Positions 11,377-20,413 of a DNA stretch of 64,000 nucleotides are shown here, in pieces. Made by a program: the position numbers and the translations under genes. Numbering within the stretch: position 1 is the stretch's first letter; each line of letters starts with the position of its first letter. The DNA is from Egibacteraceae bacterium. GTDB taxonomy: Bacteria; Actinomycetota; Nitriliruptoria; Euzebyales; Egibacteraceae. The stretch lies in NCBI GenBank assembly GCA_030446745.1, contig JAUJMS010000002.1, positions 124,001-188,000 of the forward strand, in the 5' to 3' direction. Below the pieces are notes generated by a model. That model worked only from the letters and a program-made list of their open reading frames with translations. It was not told the origin of the DNA and did no database searches.

Positions 11377-12798
11377 TTACGCCGGCCTGACGGCCGACGG
11401 ACGACGGTTGCGCATGAGCTTGGTGACCGCACCTTCGCGGGTGTTGGCGAGCTCGACCGGCTGGGTCAACGACCAGCCGAGCGCGCCGGCAAGCGCCACC
11501 CCGAGGACCGGCAACAACCACCACGCCGGGTTGGTGCGCGGGCCCTGCGTGCCGACCGGCACCGTGGTCGGCAGCGCCGCCGCTGGCGGCGCCGCCTGCG
11601 GCGCGTCGCCGGCGGGAGGCTGGGCCGGTGTGGTCGTGGTCGTCGCGGACGAGTCGACGGCCGGCGGGGGCGCGATCTGGGGCGTCGATGCGGGTGGCGC
11701 GATCGTCCCGGTCGTGCCGGGGTCGGCCGCGACGGGGGCGTTCAGCGGCGGCGGCGTCACACCCTCCACCGAGGCCGTGGTACCGCTGTCGAACGAGCCG
11801 GTGGCGCCGCTGTCGAACGGGCCGGTCGTCGTGGTGCCGGTGTCGAAGCCGCCGCTCGGAGCGGTCGCGCCGCCGAAGCTGCCGGGGTCGCCGGAGCCGC
11901 CCCCGAAGTCGCCGCCGCCGCCGAAGCCACCGTCGCCGTCGCCGCCCTGGAACTCCGGCTCACCGCCGCTGCCGTCGACCGGCTCGCTGAGCGGCGGGGG
12001 CGGCGGGTCGTTGTCAACCGGCGGCGTCTCGATCTCCGGGGGCTTTGGCACCCGGTACTCGATGGTGGAGGTGATCTTGGGGAAGTCCTCGGGGTCGGAC
12101 CCCTGCGGACCGTTGCGTCGGGTGCTGTTGAAGACCACCCGCCAGGTCTCCTCGGGGTTGGGCGAGGTGATCTTGGGGTCCTGCAGCAGCGTGATGCCGT
12201 TGTTGGGGGTCGGGGAGGTCTCGTCCGCCCACTTCTCGCCGAACACCTCGAGATCGACGGTGAAGACGAGCGGGTCGTCGCTGGACTGCTTGACCTCCGT
12301 GCAGACGTCCTTGTCGAACTCCGGGCGGTTGCCGTACGCGCCCGCGTCGACGCCCGACGGCACGAAGCCGGTCGTCAGGCACGCGACCATGTTGGCTTCC
12401 TCCGGCCGGAAGTTGCGCGCGTCGTCGTCGCGGGCCACCGGCAACGTCACGGTCCCGCCGGTGACCAGCGTCCCGAACGGCAGGTCGAACAGGTCAAAGG
12501 TGAAAAACGTCTGCGCGTCGGGCTCACCGGCGTTGGACGCGACGACGAGGACGCCTTCGGGCTGCTCGTTGGGCCGCTGTGCCTGGCCGCTGGCGTTGCA
12601 CCCCAACGGCGTCGAGCACGTCGGGTCCCCGCCGGGGGCCTCCGCCAGGGGCTCCCTGTTGCGCAGGAACCAGGCCTCGTCGGCGTTGGTCACGTTCTCG
12701 GCGGTCTTGGCCAGCGCGACGGTCATCGGCGCGACCGTCAGGGCGGCGAGCAGGCCTCCGACGACGCCGGCGGCGAAGCGGGTCAGTGGTCTACGCAT
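11377..12798 (-). CDS. Secreted, membrane-anchored surface protein with DNRLRE-like N-terminal domain
   Basis: The 473-residue product starts with a signal peptide (1-30, cleavage after VALA). A compact domain of about 220 residues follows, with four or more cysteines and a beta-rich pattern (TFFTFDLFDLPFGTLVTGGT) that resembles DNRLRE/carbohydrate-binding-like wall domains. Next is a Pro/Gly/Thr-rich low-complexity stalk (about 255-420), then one transmembrane helix (PAWWLLPVLGVALAGALGW) and a basic cytoplasmic tail. It ends 31 bases before the substrate-binding lipoprotein gene, so it probably heads the transporter operon. I infer a wall-spanning accessory protein for solute capture. The family name is tentative. 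Confidence 0.75.
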   Translation of the reverse strand: MRRPLTRFAAGVVGGLLAALTVAPMTVALAKTAENVTNADEAWFLRNREPLAEAPGGDPTCSTPLGCNASGQAQRPNEQPEGVLVVASNAGEPDAQTFFTFDLFDLPFGTLVTGGTVTLPVARDDDARNFRPEEANMVACLTTGFVPSGVDAGAYGNRPEFDKDVCTEVKQSSDDPLVFTVDLEVFGEKWADETSPTPNNGITLLQDPKITSPNPEETWRVVFNSTRRNGPQGSDPEDFPKITSTIEYRVPKPPEIETPPVDNDPPPPPLSEPVDGSGGEPEFQGGDGDGGFGGGGDFGGGSGDPGSFGGATAPSGGFDTGTTTTGPFDSGATGSFDSGTTASVEGVTPPPLNAPVAADPGTTGTIAPPASTPQIAPPPAVDSSATTTTTPAQPPAGDAPQAAPPAAALPTTVPVGTQGPRTNPAWWLLPVLGVALAGALGWSLTQPVELANTREGAVTKLMRNRRPSAVRPA

Positions 12799-12920
12799 GT
12801 CGTCGTGTCCTCACAGGTCTCGTCGGCTGGGCGCGCGGAGGCACCGGCGGCTCGCCGTTCCTCCATCTTGACGTAGCGCTTGGCGCGCGTCCACCATCGG
12901 TTTCCTGACCAACGACTGCT

Positions 12921-12942
12921 GGGAGGGATTCGATTCCCGCCC
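12921..12942 (-). terminator. Possible hairpin terminator after tyrS
   Basis: About 30 bases past the tyrS stop, GGGCGGGA pairs with TCCCTCCC (one mismatch) around an ATCGAA loop on the minus strand. No T-run follows, so this would be an atypical, GC-only terminator or just a structural element in the 175-base gap before the surface-protein gene. Confidence 0.35.
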
Positions 12943-12973
12943 GCGGCCGGCTTGGCGCACGTTTGCCCAATCA

Positions 12974-14188
12974 TTACCCGAGTCGGGCGAAACGACGCCT
13001 GCCGACCTGCAGGACGCGGCCGCGCAGCGCGGCGCGCGGCAAGGCGAGCTCCTCGTCGTCGAGGACTTTGCCGTCGAGGCGGACCGCGCGCTGAGCGATC
13101 ATCCGGCGCGCTTCCGCGCCGCTGGCGCACAGTCGGCTGGCGCGCAGGAGTGAGGGCAGGAACCACGGGTCGGTGTCGCCGAGGTCGAACACCGCGACGT
13201 CGTCGGGCACGGAACGGTCGACGAACTGGGTATCGAACCTCGCCTCGGCCGCCGTCGCCGCCTCCGGCGAGGCGTACAGCGCCACGATCTCGCGCGCGAG
13301 CCGCCGCTTGGTCTGTCCGGGGTGCAGGCTGCCGTCGGCCAACCCCGCCGCGATGGCGTCCACCTGTTCGGGGGGAAGGTCGGTGACCAGGCGGAAGTAC
13401 TTGACCATGAGCGGGTCCGGCAGCGACATGACCTTGCCGAACATCTCGGCCGGCGCGTCGTCCACGCCGATCGCGTTGCCGTAGGTCTTGGACATCTTCG
13501 CCGAGCCGTCGGTGCCCTCGAGCAGCGGCATCGTCAGGACGCACTGTGGGTCCTGGCCGGCCGCCGCCTGCAGGTCGCGCCCGACGAGCAGGTTGAAGGT
13601 CTGGTCGGTCCCGCCGAGCTCGACGTCGGAGCGCACCGCCACCGAGTCCTCGCCCTGCAGCAGCGGGTAGAGGAACTCGCTGACCGCAATCGGACGTCGC
13701 TGCTCGTACCGTGCGGCGAAGTCGGCGCGCTCGAGCATCTGCGCGACGGTCATGCGCGCCGTCAGCCGCAGCACGTCGGCCATGCCCATCGGCTCGAGCC
13801 AGTCGGCGTTGTTGGTGACCTCCAGCGGGTCGTCGAGCAGGATCTTGCGGACCTGCGCGAGGTAGGTGGCCGCGTTCGCGTCGACCTCCGCACGGGTCAG
13901 CCGCGGGCGCGTCGCGCTGCGGCCCGACGGGTCGCCGACCTGGGCGGTGAACCCGCCGATGATGAGCACGGCGGTGTGGCCGAGGCGCTGGAAGGCGCGC
14001 AGCTTGCGCAGGACCACCGCGTGGCCCAGGTGCAGGTCGGCGCTGGTCGGGTCCACGCCGAACTTCGCCCGCAGCGGCGGCCGCTCGCCCCGCGCCGCGG
14101 CCGTGACCTTGCGCTCGAACTCGTCGTGGGGCAGCACCTGCTCAGTGCCGTCGAGCAGGATGCGCAGCTGTTGCGCGGCGGGAGTCAC
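12974..14188 (-). CDS. tyrS: Tyrosyl-tRNA synthetase
   Basis: TyrS charges tRNA-Tyr with tyrosine. From the GTG at 14188 the protein is about 404 residues. The class I signature HIGH appears as HLGH in GVDPTSADLHLGH. The KMSKS loop appears as KMSKT (GSAKMSKTYGNAIG), and a C-terminal S4 RNA-binding domain ends the protein. Upstream in-frame codons exist, but that sequence is low-complexity and lies across the divergent ponA start, so I chose this GTG. Tyr-tRNA synthetase next to mpg is also found in M. tuberculosis (Rv1688-Rv1689), which supports an ancestral order. The gene is divergent from ponA with 64 bases between starts. Confidence 0.95.
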   Translation of the reverse strand: MTPAAQQLRILLDGTEQVLPHDEFERKVTAAARGERPPLRAKFGVDPTSADLHLGHAVVLRKLRAFQRLGHTAVLIIGGFTAQVGDPSGRSATRPRLTRAEVDANAATYLAQVRKILLDDPLEVTNNADWLEPMGMADVLRLTARMTVAQMLERADFAARYEQRRPIAVSEFLYPLLQGEDSVAVRSDVELGGTDQTFNLLVGRDLQAAAGQDPQCVLTMPLLEGTDGSAKMSKTYGNAIGVDDAPAEMFGKVMSLPDPLMVKYFRLVTDLPPEQVDAIAAGLADGSLHPGQTKRRLAREIVALYASPEAATAAEARFDTQFVDRSVPDDVAVFDLGDTDPWFLPSLLRASRLCASGAEARRMIAQRAVRLDGKVLDDEELALPRAALRGRVLQVGRRRFARLG

Positions 14189-14252
14189 GACGGCGCAGGG
14201 TACCCGCGCGTGCTCCGCCGGCGGCGGCGACGCGGGCGTTACCATCGCTGCC

Positions 14253-16698
14253 ATGACCCGCGGGCTGGTGCGAGGCTGCGCCGCGCTGCTGGCCGGCGCC
14301 GTGCTCGCGACGGGCTGCGGCGGGGTCGTCGAGGTGGCGCCCGTCGGCTCGGTGGCGCTGGACCCGCCGGCGCAGACGAGCACCATCCTGGCCACCGACG
14401 GTGCCGTGCTGGCACAGCTGCACGCCGAGCAGGACCGCGAGCTGGTGCCGCTCGAGGACATCCCGCGCGTGCTGCGCGACGCCGTCGTCGTGGTGGAGGA
14501 CGCACGGTTCTACGACCACGCCGGCGTCGACGCCCGCGCGGTCGCGCGCGCGCTCGTGCGCAACGCCCGCTCCGGCGAGGTCGTCGAGGGTGGCTCCACG
14601 ATCACCCAGCAGCTGGCAAAAAACGTCGTCGTCGGCTCCGAACGCACCCTGGAGCGCAAGCTCGAGGAAGCCGGCGTGGCGCTGCGGCTCGAGCACCAGT
14701 TCAGCAAGGACGAGATCCTCGAGCGCTATCTCAACACGGTCTACTTCGGGCACGGCGCCTACGGCGTGCAGACCGCGTCGCGTCGCTACTTCGGCGTCGA
14801 CGTCGGTGCGCTGACGCTGCCGCAGGCGGCGCTGCTCGCGGCGCTGCTCAAGGCGCCGAGCACCTACGACCCGTACCGCGCCCCGGAGGTCGCGACCGCG
14901 CGGCGCGATCTCGTTGTGCGGCTGATGCGCGAGCGCGGGGTCGTGTCGGCGGCGGCGGCATACGCCGCGCAGGGCAGCGACCTCGGCGTCGTGCTGCCGC
15001 CCTCGCGCGAGCGCTGGGACGCGCCGTACTTCGTCGACCACGTCTTGGATGGACCGCCTGCAGCACGACGCCGCGTTCGACGTCTTGGGCCCTGACCCGG
15101 CGGCGCGTGCCAACGCGCTGTTTCGCGGCGGGCTGCGCATCGAGACGACGCTGAACCGCCAGTGGCAGGCCGCCGCCGAGGACGCCGTCGCGAGCACCCT
15201 GACCTCCCCCGATGACCCGGCGGCCGCGCTCGTCGCGATCGATCCAGCCACCGGCGGTGTCCGTGCCCTGGTCGGCGGTCGCGACTACGACGACCCGTCA
15301 GACCCGACGGCGCGGTTCAACCTCGCGACCGACGCCCGGCGCCAGCCGGGCTCGACGTTCAAGCAGCTCGTGCTCGCGACGGCGCTGGCGCAGGGCCACA
15401 GCCTCGACGAGACGTTTCCCGGCGGGCGGCGCGTCGTCGTGCCGCCGCGGCCGGGCGAGCCGTACCCGTATCCCGTGCGCAACTACGACAACCTCGACTT
15501 CGGCCGCCTGTCGCTGCGCGAGGCCACGGCGTTCAGCGTCAACGTCGTCTACGCGCGGCTGATCGCCGCGGTCGGCCCCGAGGCCGTCGTGGAGACCGCC
15601 CGCGCCGCCGGCATCCGCAGCGAGCTGGCCGCCGTGCGGTCGCTGGCGCTCGGCACGAGCGAGGTGTCGCCACTGGAGATGGCGTCGGTGCAGGCGACGC
15701 TCGCCGCCGGCGGGATCTACCGCCGGCCCACGGTGGTCACCCGCATCACCGGGCCCGGCGGTGAGGTGCTCTACGAACGTCCCGAGCCCCGGGGCAAGCG
15801 CGTCCTCGACGAGGCGGTCACCTGGCTGACGACCCAAGCCCTGCGCGGCGTCGTCGACGCCGGGACCGGGGTGCGCGCGAAGCTGCACCGCCCGCTGGCG
15901 GGCAAGACCGGCACCACGCAGAACGGCGTCGACGCCTGGTTCGTCGGCTACACGCCTGAGCTGGCCGCCGCGGTGTGGATGGGGTTTCCCCGCCGGGCCG
16001 TGCCGATGGTGCCCCCGCGCACTCGCATCCGCGTCGAGGGCGGCAACTGGCCGGCGGAGGCCTTCGCGCGGTTCGCGCTGCGTGCGCTGGACGACGTGCC
16101 CACGTCCGACTTCGCCAAGCCCGATGTCGCCCTGGCGACCGTCGCGGTCGACGTGACGCGCAACTGCCTGCCAAACCCGTACACCCCGGCGGACCTCGTC
16201 GAGGAGCGCTCGTACCTGCGCGGCACCGAGCCGACCGCGGTGTGCACCGAGCCCACCGGACCGCCCAGCGACGACGTCCCCGGTGTCGTCGGCCTGCCGC
16301 TGGAGGCGGCAGTGCGCCTGCTGCGCGGCGCCGGGTACACCGTCGAGCGTGCCGCCGAGCACAGCCGCACGCTGCCTCCTGGCTACGTCACCCGGCAGGA
16401 GCGGTCGTCGCGTCCCGCGGGGCGTGGCGACGCCCCGGTCGTGCGGATCTTCGTCGCCACGAGCGACCGTGCCACGACCGCGGTGCCCGGCGTGCTCAAC
16501 CGCGACGTCGAGGACGCCAGGGCGCGCCTGGAGCGCCGCGGCTTCGTCGTCGAGGTCGTCGGAGAGTGCCCGGACGCGGCGACGGACTGCCGTGGTGCGC
16601 GGATCCGGCCGGGGCTGGTATGGGAGCAGCAGCCCGACGCCGGCGCCGTCGTGCCGGCGCACTCGGTGGTGCGGCTGTTCGCCTACCCGACCGGCTGA
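14253..16698 (+). CDS. Class A penicillin-binding protein with two PASTA domains (frame broken near 15045-15052)
   Basis: This bifunctional peptidoglycan polymerase has a glycosyltransferase 51 domain (catalytic Glu about residue 82 in EDARFYDHAG; GGSTITQQLAKN; YLNTVYFGHGAYGV). A transpeptidase domain follows (STFK about 367, SVN, KTGTT about 551), then two C-terminal PASTA repeats (DVPGVVGLPLEAA; AVPGVLNRDVEDA). The ATG at 14253 opens a signal segment ending VLATGC, lipobox-like, instead of the usual long transmembrane anchor. The two domains are in different frames. One extra base near 15048 explains this and gives about 814 residues. The tail overlaps the convergent mpg by 16 bases. I read it as a ponA-type gene with a base error. 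Confidence 0.9.
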
Positions 16699-17294
16699 AC
16701 GGGCGGCACGGGCGCGCGCGGACTGCGCTTGTACGCCGACACCCACGGCGAGTCGGCGACCCAGAACCGCCACGGCGTGTCCGCCGCGACCGCCACGCCG
16801 ACCCGCGGGCCGCGGCGCATCGCAACCGCCGTGCCGTCGTCGCCGAACGCGAGGCGCCCGTCGCCGCAGACGTCGGTGCCGCTCATGCCGGCGTCGAGGC
16901 CGAACGCCTGGCCGAGCCGGCCCGGACCACGCAGCAGGTCGCGGTCGCGCACCCCGCCGCGCCGCGCGCGCATGAGGGCAAGCCCGGCGAGCGGCTCGGC
17001 GGCCCGCAGCAGACAGCCTTCGCCGGCACCGTCGTCACCGGTCGCGACGTTCAGGCACCAGTGCATCCCGTAGCTCAGGTACACGTAGGCGTGGCCCGGC
17101 GGGCCGAACAGCACGGCGTTGCGCGCCGTGCGACCCCGGTGCGCGTGGCACGCCGGGTCGTCCTGGCGGTACGCCTCCGTTTCGACCACCCGGGCGACGA
17201 GCCCGTCGTCGGGGCGCAGCAACAGCGTGCCGAGCAGGTCGGCGGCGACGATCGGGGCGGGGCGCGCGAAGAAGGCGCGCCGCAGCGGCGTCAC
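16683..17294 (-). CDS. mpg: 3-methyladenine DNA glycosylase (AAG/MPG family)
   Basis: This base-excision enzyme removes alkylated purines from DNA. The 203-residue product from GTG at 17294 has the AAG family core: FFARPAPIVAADLLGTLL, catalytic region VARVVETEAYRQDDPACHAHRG, RNAVLFGPPGHAYVYLSYGMH, and LLRGPGRLGQAFGL. The GTGA overlap (17291-17294) couples it to polX, another base-excision-repair gene. Its 3' end overlaps the convergent penicillin-binding protein gene by 16 bases. Longer upstream frames lie in polX and are not part of it. Confidence 0.93.
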   Translation of the reverse strand: MTPLRRAFFARPAPIVAADLLGTLLLRPDDGLVARVVETEAYRQDDPACHAHRGRTARNAVLFGPPGHAYVYLSYGMHWCLNVATGDDGAGEGCLLRAAEPLAGLALMRARRGGVRDRDLLRGPGRLGQAFGLDAGMSGTDVCGDGRLAFGDDGTAVAMRRGPRVGVAVAADTPWRFWVADSPWVSAYKRSPRAPVPPVQPVG

Positions 17295-19018
17295 GCCCGC
17301 TTCGCCGCGACGAAGTCGAGCAGTGCCGGCAGCTCGCGGCAGTTCAGCACGTCGGCGGCGGTCGCCCAGCCCCGCTGCGCCGTCGCGATGCCGTAGCGCA
17401 TGCTCGCGAGATCGCCGACGCTGTGCGCGTCGCACGAGATCGTCAGCGTCACGCCGGCGTCGACGGCGCGGCGCACCATCTCGCCGGACAGATCCAGGCG
17501 GCGCGGCGAGGCGTTGACCTCCAGCGCGGTGCCGGTCCGCAGCGCCGCGTCGAGGATGGCGTCGAGGTCGACGTCATACGGCTCGCGCCGGCCGATGATG
17601 CGCCCCGTGAGGTGGCCGATCGCGGTGACGCTCGGATGCTGCATCGCCGCGACGATCCGCGCCGTCTGGTCGACTCCGGGGCGGTGCATGAGCGTGTGGA
17701 CGCTCGCGACGCAGAAGTCGAACGACGCCAGAAAGTCGGTGTCGTAGTCGACGCGGCCGTCGGCGCCGATGTTGAGTTCAGCGCCCTCGAGGATGCGCAC
17801 CCCGTAGCGGTTCTGGAGCGCGGCGATCGCGGCGCGGCGCTCGAGCATCCGCTCGCGCGACAGCCCGTTGAGCGGCAGATCCTCGGCGTGGTCGGTGACC
17901 GCCCAGTAGCGGTGACCGCGCGCCGCCGCGCCGGCGACCATCTGTTCCAGGGTCGCCTTGCCGTCGCCGGACCAGTCGCTGTGCCCGTGCAGGTCGCCGC
18001 GCACGTCGTGCAGCGTGACGACATCGGGCAGTGTCCCGGCGGCCGCCGCCTCCACCTCGCCGGTGTCCTCGCGCAGCGGCGGTGGGACGTACGCCATCCC
18101 GAGGGCGCCGTAGACGTCGGCCTCCGTCCGACCGGCGACGCGGGCGCCCGACGCCCGGTCGAACAGGCCGTACTCGTTCAGCGTCAGCCCGCGGCGGACG
18201 GCGCGCTCGCGGATGCGCACGTTGTGGGCCTTGGAGCCGGTGAAGTACACGAGCGCGGCGCCGTAGGCGTCGACGTCGACGACGCGCAGGTCGGCCTGCA
18301 GGCCGGCCCGGGTCAGCACCGACGTCTTCGCCTCGCCCGCCGCCACGACGCGGGTGACGAGGTCGCAGTCGCGCAACGCCGCGTGGACCGGCGCCGGATC
18401 GTCCGCCGCGACGAGCAGGTCGACGTCACCGACCGTCTCGCGCATCCGCCGCAGGCTGCCGGCGTAGGTGACGCGCCGGACCTGGCGCAACCGGGCGAGC
18501 CGCTCGCACAGCTCCTCGGCGATGGCGATCGCGTTGGCCATCGGGACGCGGCCGGTGTCTTTGGCACCGATGCGCGCGATCGCCTCGCGCAGGTTCGCCT
18601 CGGTCTTCGCGCCGAGTCCCGGCAGCTCGCGCAACCGCTCGGCGGCGATGGCGTCGCGCAGGCCCTCGAGCGAGTCCACACCGAGGGCGTCGTGGATGAG
18701 CCGGGCGGTCTTGGGCCCGACGCCCGGGATGCGCGTCAGCTCGATCAGCACCGGTGGGACGGCGGCGCGCAGCTCGTCGAGCATGCCGATGCGCCCGGTG
18801 TCGAGGTACTCGCGGATCTTGCGCGCCGTCGAGGCGCCCACACCTTTCAGGGCTGCGAGCGCCGCGTCGTCGAGCGTCGACAGGTCGGCGGTCGCCGCCC
18901 CGACCGCGCCGGTCGCCCGCTCGTAGGCGCGGACGCGGAACGGGTCGGCACCGGACAGCTTGAGCAGTGTGGTGATCTCGGCGAACTGCCGCGCGACGTC
19001 CTCGTTGGTCCACGCCAC
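17291..19018 (-). CDS. polX: Family X DNA polymerase with PHP domain
   Basis: This is a repair polymerase of about 575 residues, the usual bacterial PolX size. Domains in order are helix-hairpin-helix segments (GVGASTARKIREYL; IPGVGPKTARLIHDALG), the X-family nucleotidyltransferase core with metal-binding GDVDLLV, and a C-terminal PHP phosphoesterase with DLHGHSDWSGDG and TDHAEDL that gives 3'-5' exonuclease activity. I chose the GTG at 19018 (MAWTNEDVARQFAE) because homologues begin at this motif; I see no strong ribosome-binding site. It starts 11 bases after the MFS gene and overlaps mpg by 4 bases, forming a small repair unit. Confidence 0.93.
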   Translation of the reverse strand: MAWTNEDVARQFAEITTLLKLSGADPFRVRAYERATGAVGAATADLSTLDDAALAALKGVGASTARKIREYLDTGRIGMLDELRAAVPPVLIELTRIPGVGPKTARLIHDALGVDSLEGLRDAIAAERLRELPGLGAKTEANLREAIARIGAKDTGRVPMANAIAIAEELCERLARLRQVRRVTYAGSLRRMRETVGDVDLLVAADDPAPVHAALRDCDLVTRVVAAGEAKTSVLTRAGLQADLRVVDVDAYGAALVYFTGSKAHNVRIRERAVRRGLTLNEYGLFDRASGARVAGRTEADVYGALGMAYVPPPLREDTGEVEAAAAGTLPDVVTLHDVRGDLHGHSDWSGDGKATLEQMVAGAAARGHRYWAVTDHAEDLPLNGLSRERMLERRAAIAALQNRYGVRILEGAELNIGADGRVDYDTDFLASFDFCVASVHTLMHRPGVDQTARIVAAMQHPSVTAIGHLTGRIIGRREPYDVDLDAILDAALRTGTALEVNASPRRLDLSGEMVRRAVDAGVTLTISCDAHSVGDLASMRYGIATAQRGWATAADVLNCRELPALLDFVAAKRA

Positions 19019-19029
19019 CGCTGCGCCGA

Positions 19030-20376
19030 TCAGGAGTCGAGCGTGCGCGCCGGACCAGCGTCGAGCGGGGTCCGCACCGGCAACGGCTCGGCAGCGAGCG
19101 CGTCGGCCGGGTCGGGTTCGGGTGCGGCGACGGAGCGCTCGGGCGCCCGGGCTCCGGGCACCACGAGCAGCAGGCACAGCGCCGCGCTGCCGGCGACGCC
19201 GGCCCACACCAGCGTCGTCCGGGTACCGGCGAGCGCGGCGACGGGGCCGGCCAATCCGAACGACAGCGGCATGAGCCCGAGCGAGGTGAGCCAGTCGAGG
19301 CTTGACACGCGTCCGAGCAGCCGCCCCGGCACCAGCCGCTGGAGCGTCGTGGTCCAGCCGATTTCGCTGAACGCGAACATGCCGTTGAGAAAGAAGCTCG
19401 CCGCCAGCAGCGGCAACAACGTCCCCGCGAGGCCGTAGACCGCGACGGCGGCCACGCCGGCCGCCTCCGCGAGGTACATCGCGGTGAGGAACCGCCGTGG
19501 CAGCCCCCGCTGTCCCACGACGACCGACACCAGGATCGACCCGAGGCCACCGGCGGCGAAGATCAGGGCCAGCCGGCGCGCCGCCTCGGACTCGCCCAGG
19601 CCCAGGTCGAAGCGCAGGACGTACGGCAGCAGGACCTCGACGGGTCCGTAGTACAGCAGCAGGCTGACCGTCGCGCCGACCAGCCACACCCAGCACCAGC
19701 GGTTCGCCCGGACGAACGCGAACCCCTCCGCCACGTCGCGTCGCGTCTCGGCGAGTCCCCCGCCCCCGCCGGCACCGCCACCGGTGTCGGCACGCACGGC
19801 GCTCAGCAGCGCCGCGGACACCACGAAGGTGACCGCGTCGACCAGGAACGCCGCTCCTGGTCCCGCGACCGCCACGACCAGGCCGCCGGCCGCCGGGCCG
19901 GCCAGACGGACCATCGCCGGGCGCGCGACCCCGAGGAAGGCGTTGGCGCGGGGCAGCTCCTCCGGCGGCAGAAGGTCGGGGACCACCGCGGTCGCCGCCG
20001 GGTTGAAGAAGGCGTTCGCCCCACCGAACACGGCGCCGAGGACGAGGATGTGCCACAGGGCGAGGTTGCCGGTGACCGACAGCAGCCCCAACGAGCCGAT
20101 CGCCCCGGCGCGCACCAGGTCGGCGACGATCATGACGCGGCGGCGCTCGAAGCGGTCGCTTGCCCAGCCGCCGACGAGCAGGAAGGTCAGCGCCGAGCCG
20201 GTCCAGGCGATGCCGACCAGCGACATCGCCAGCGGTCGGGGGTCCACGGCGTAGACCTGCAGCGCGATGGCGACGAGGAAGAAGCCGTCGCCGAGGAGCG
20301 ACACGAGCGAGGCCACGGCTACGAGCCGGTAGTCCCGGTGCCGCCGCAGGGGCGTGAGGATCCCGACGCCGTTCAC
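19030..20376 (-). CDS. MFS transporter, EntS-like exporter family
   Basis: This is a 448-residue inner-membrane protein with about twelve hydrophobic segments. The MFS loop motif is present after helix 2 as GGWASDRFERRRVMI. The overall pattern (NAFFNPAATAVVPDLLP; ANAFLGVARPAM) is that of the MFS_3/EntS-like exporters, which include siderophore and drug exporters. The GTG start is at 20376. It sits between argH and polX without obvious pathway links, so the substrate cannot be named. The C-terminal 45 residues are hydrophilic and acidic. Confidence 0.85.
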   Translation of the reverse strand: MNGVGILTPLRRHRDYRLVAVASLVSLLGDGFFLVAIALQVYAVDPRPLAMSLVGIAWTGSALTFLLVGGWASDRFERRRVMIVADLVRAGAIGSLGLLSVTGNLALWHILVLGAVFGGANAFFNPAATAVVPDLLPPEELPRANAFLGVARPAMVRLAGPAAGGLVVAVAGPGAAFLVDAVTFVVSAALLSAVRADTGGGAGGGGGLAETRRDVAEGFAFVRANRWCWVWLVGATVSLLLYYGPVEVLLPYVLRFDLGLGESEAARRLALIFAAGGLGSILVSVVVGQRGLPRRFLTAMYLAEAAGVAAVAVYGLAGTLLPLLAASFFLNGMFAFSEIGWTTTLQRLVPGRLLGRVSSLDWLTSLGLMPLSFGLAGPVAALAGTRTTLVWAGVAGSAALCLLLVVPGARAPERSVAAPEPDPADALAAEPLPVRTPLDAGPARTLDS

Positions 20377-20413
20377 GACAGCGAGCAGGATAGACGGGGG
20401 CGCAGCGGTCGGG

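Noticed and set aside
12905-12945. tRNA-like T-loop (GGATTCGATTCC) suggesting a tRNA gene
   Set aside because: The flanking bases do not form a 5-bp T stem with the TTCGATT loop, and no acceptor or anticodon arms can be drawn on either strand. A terminator-like hairpin fits better.
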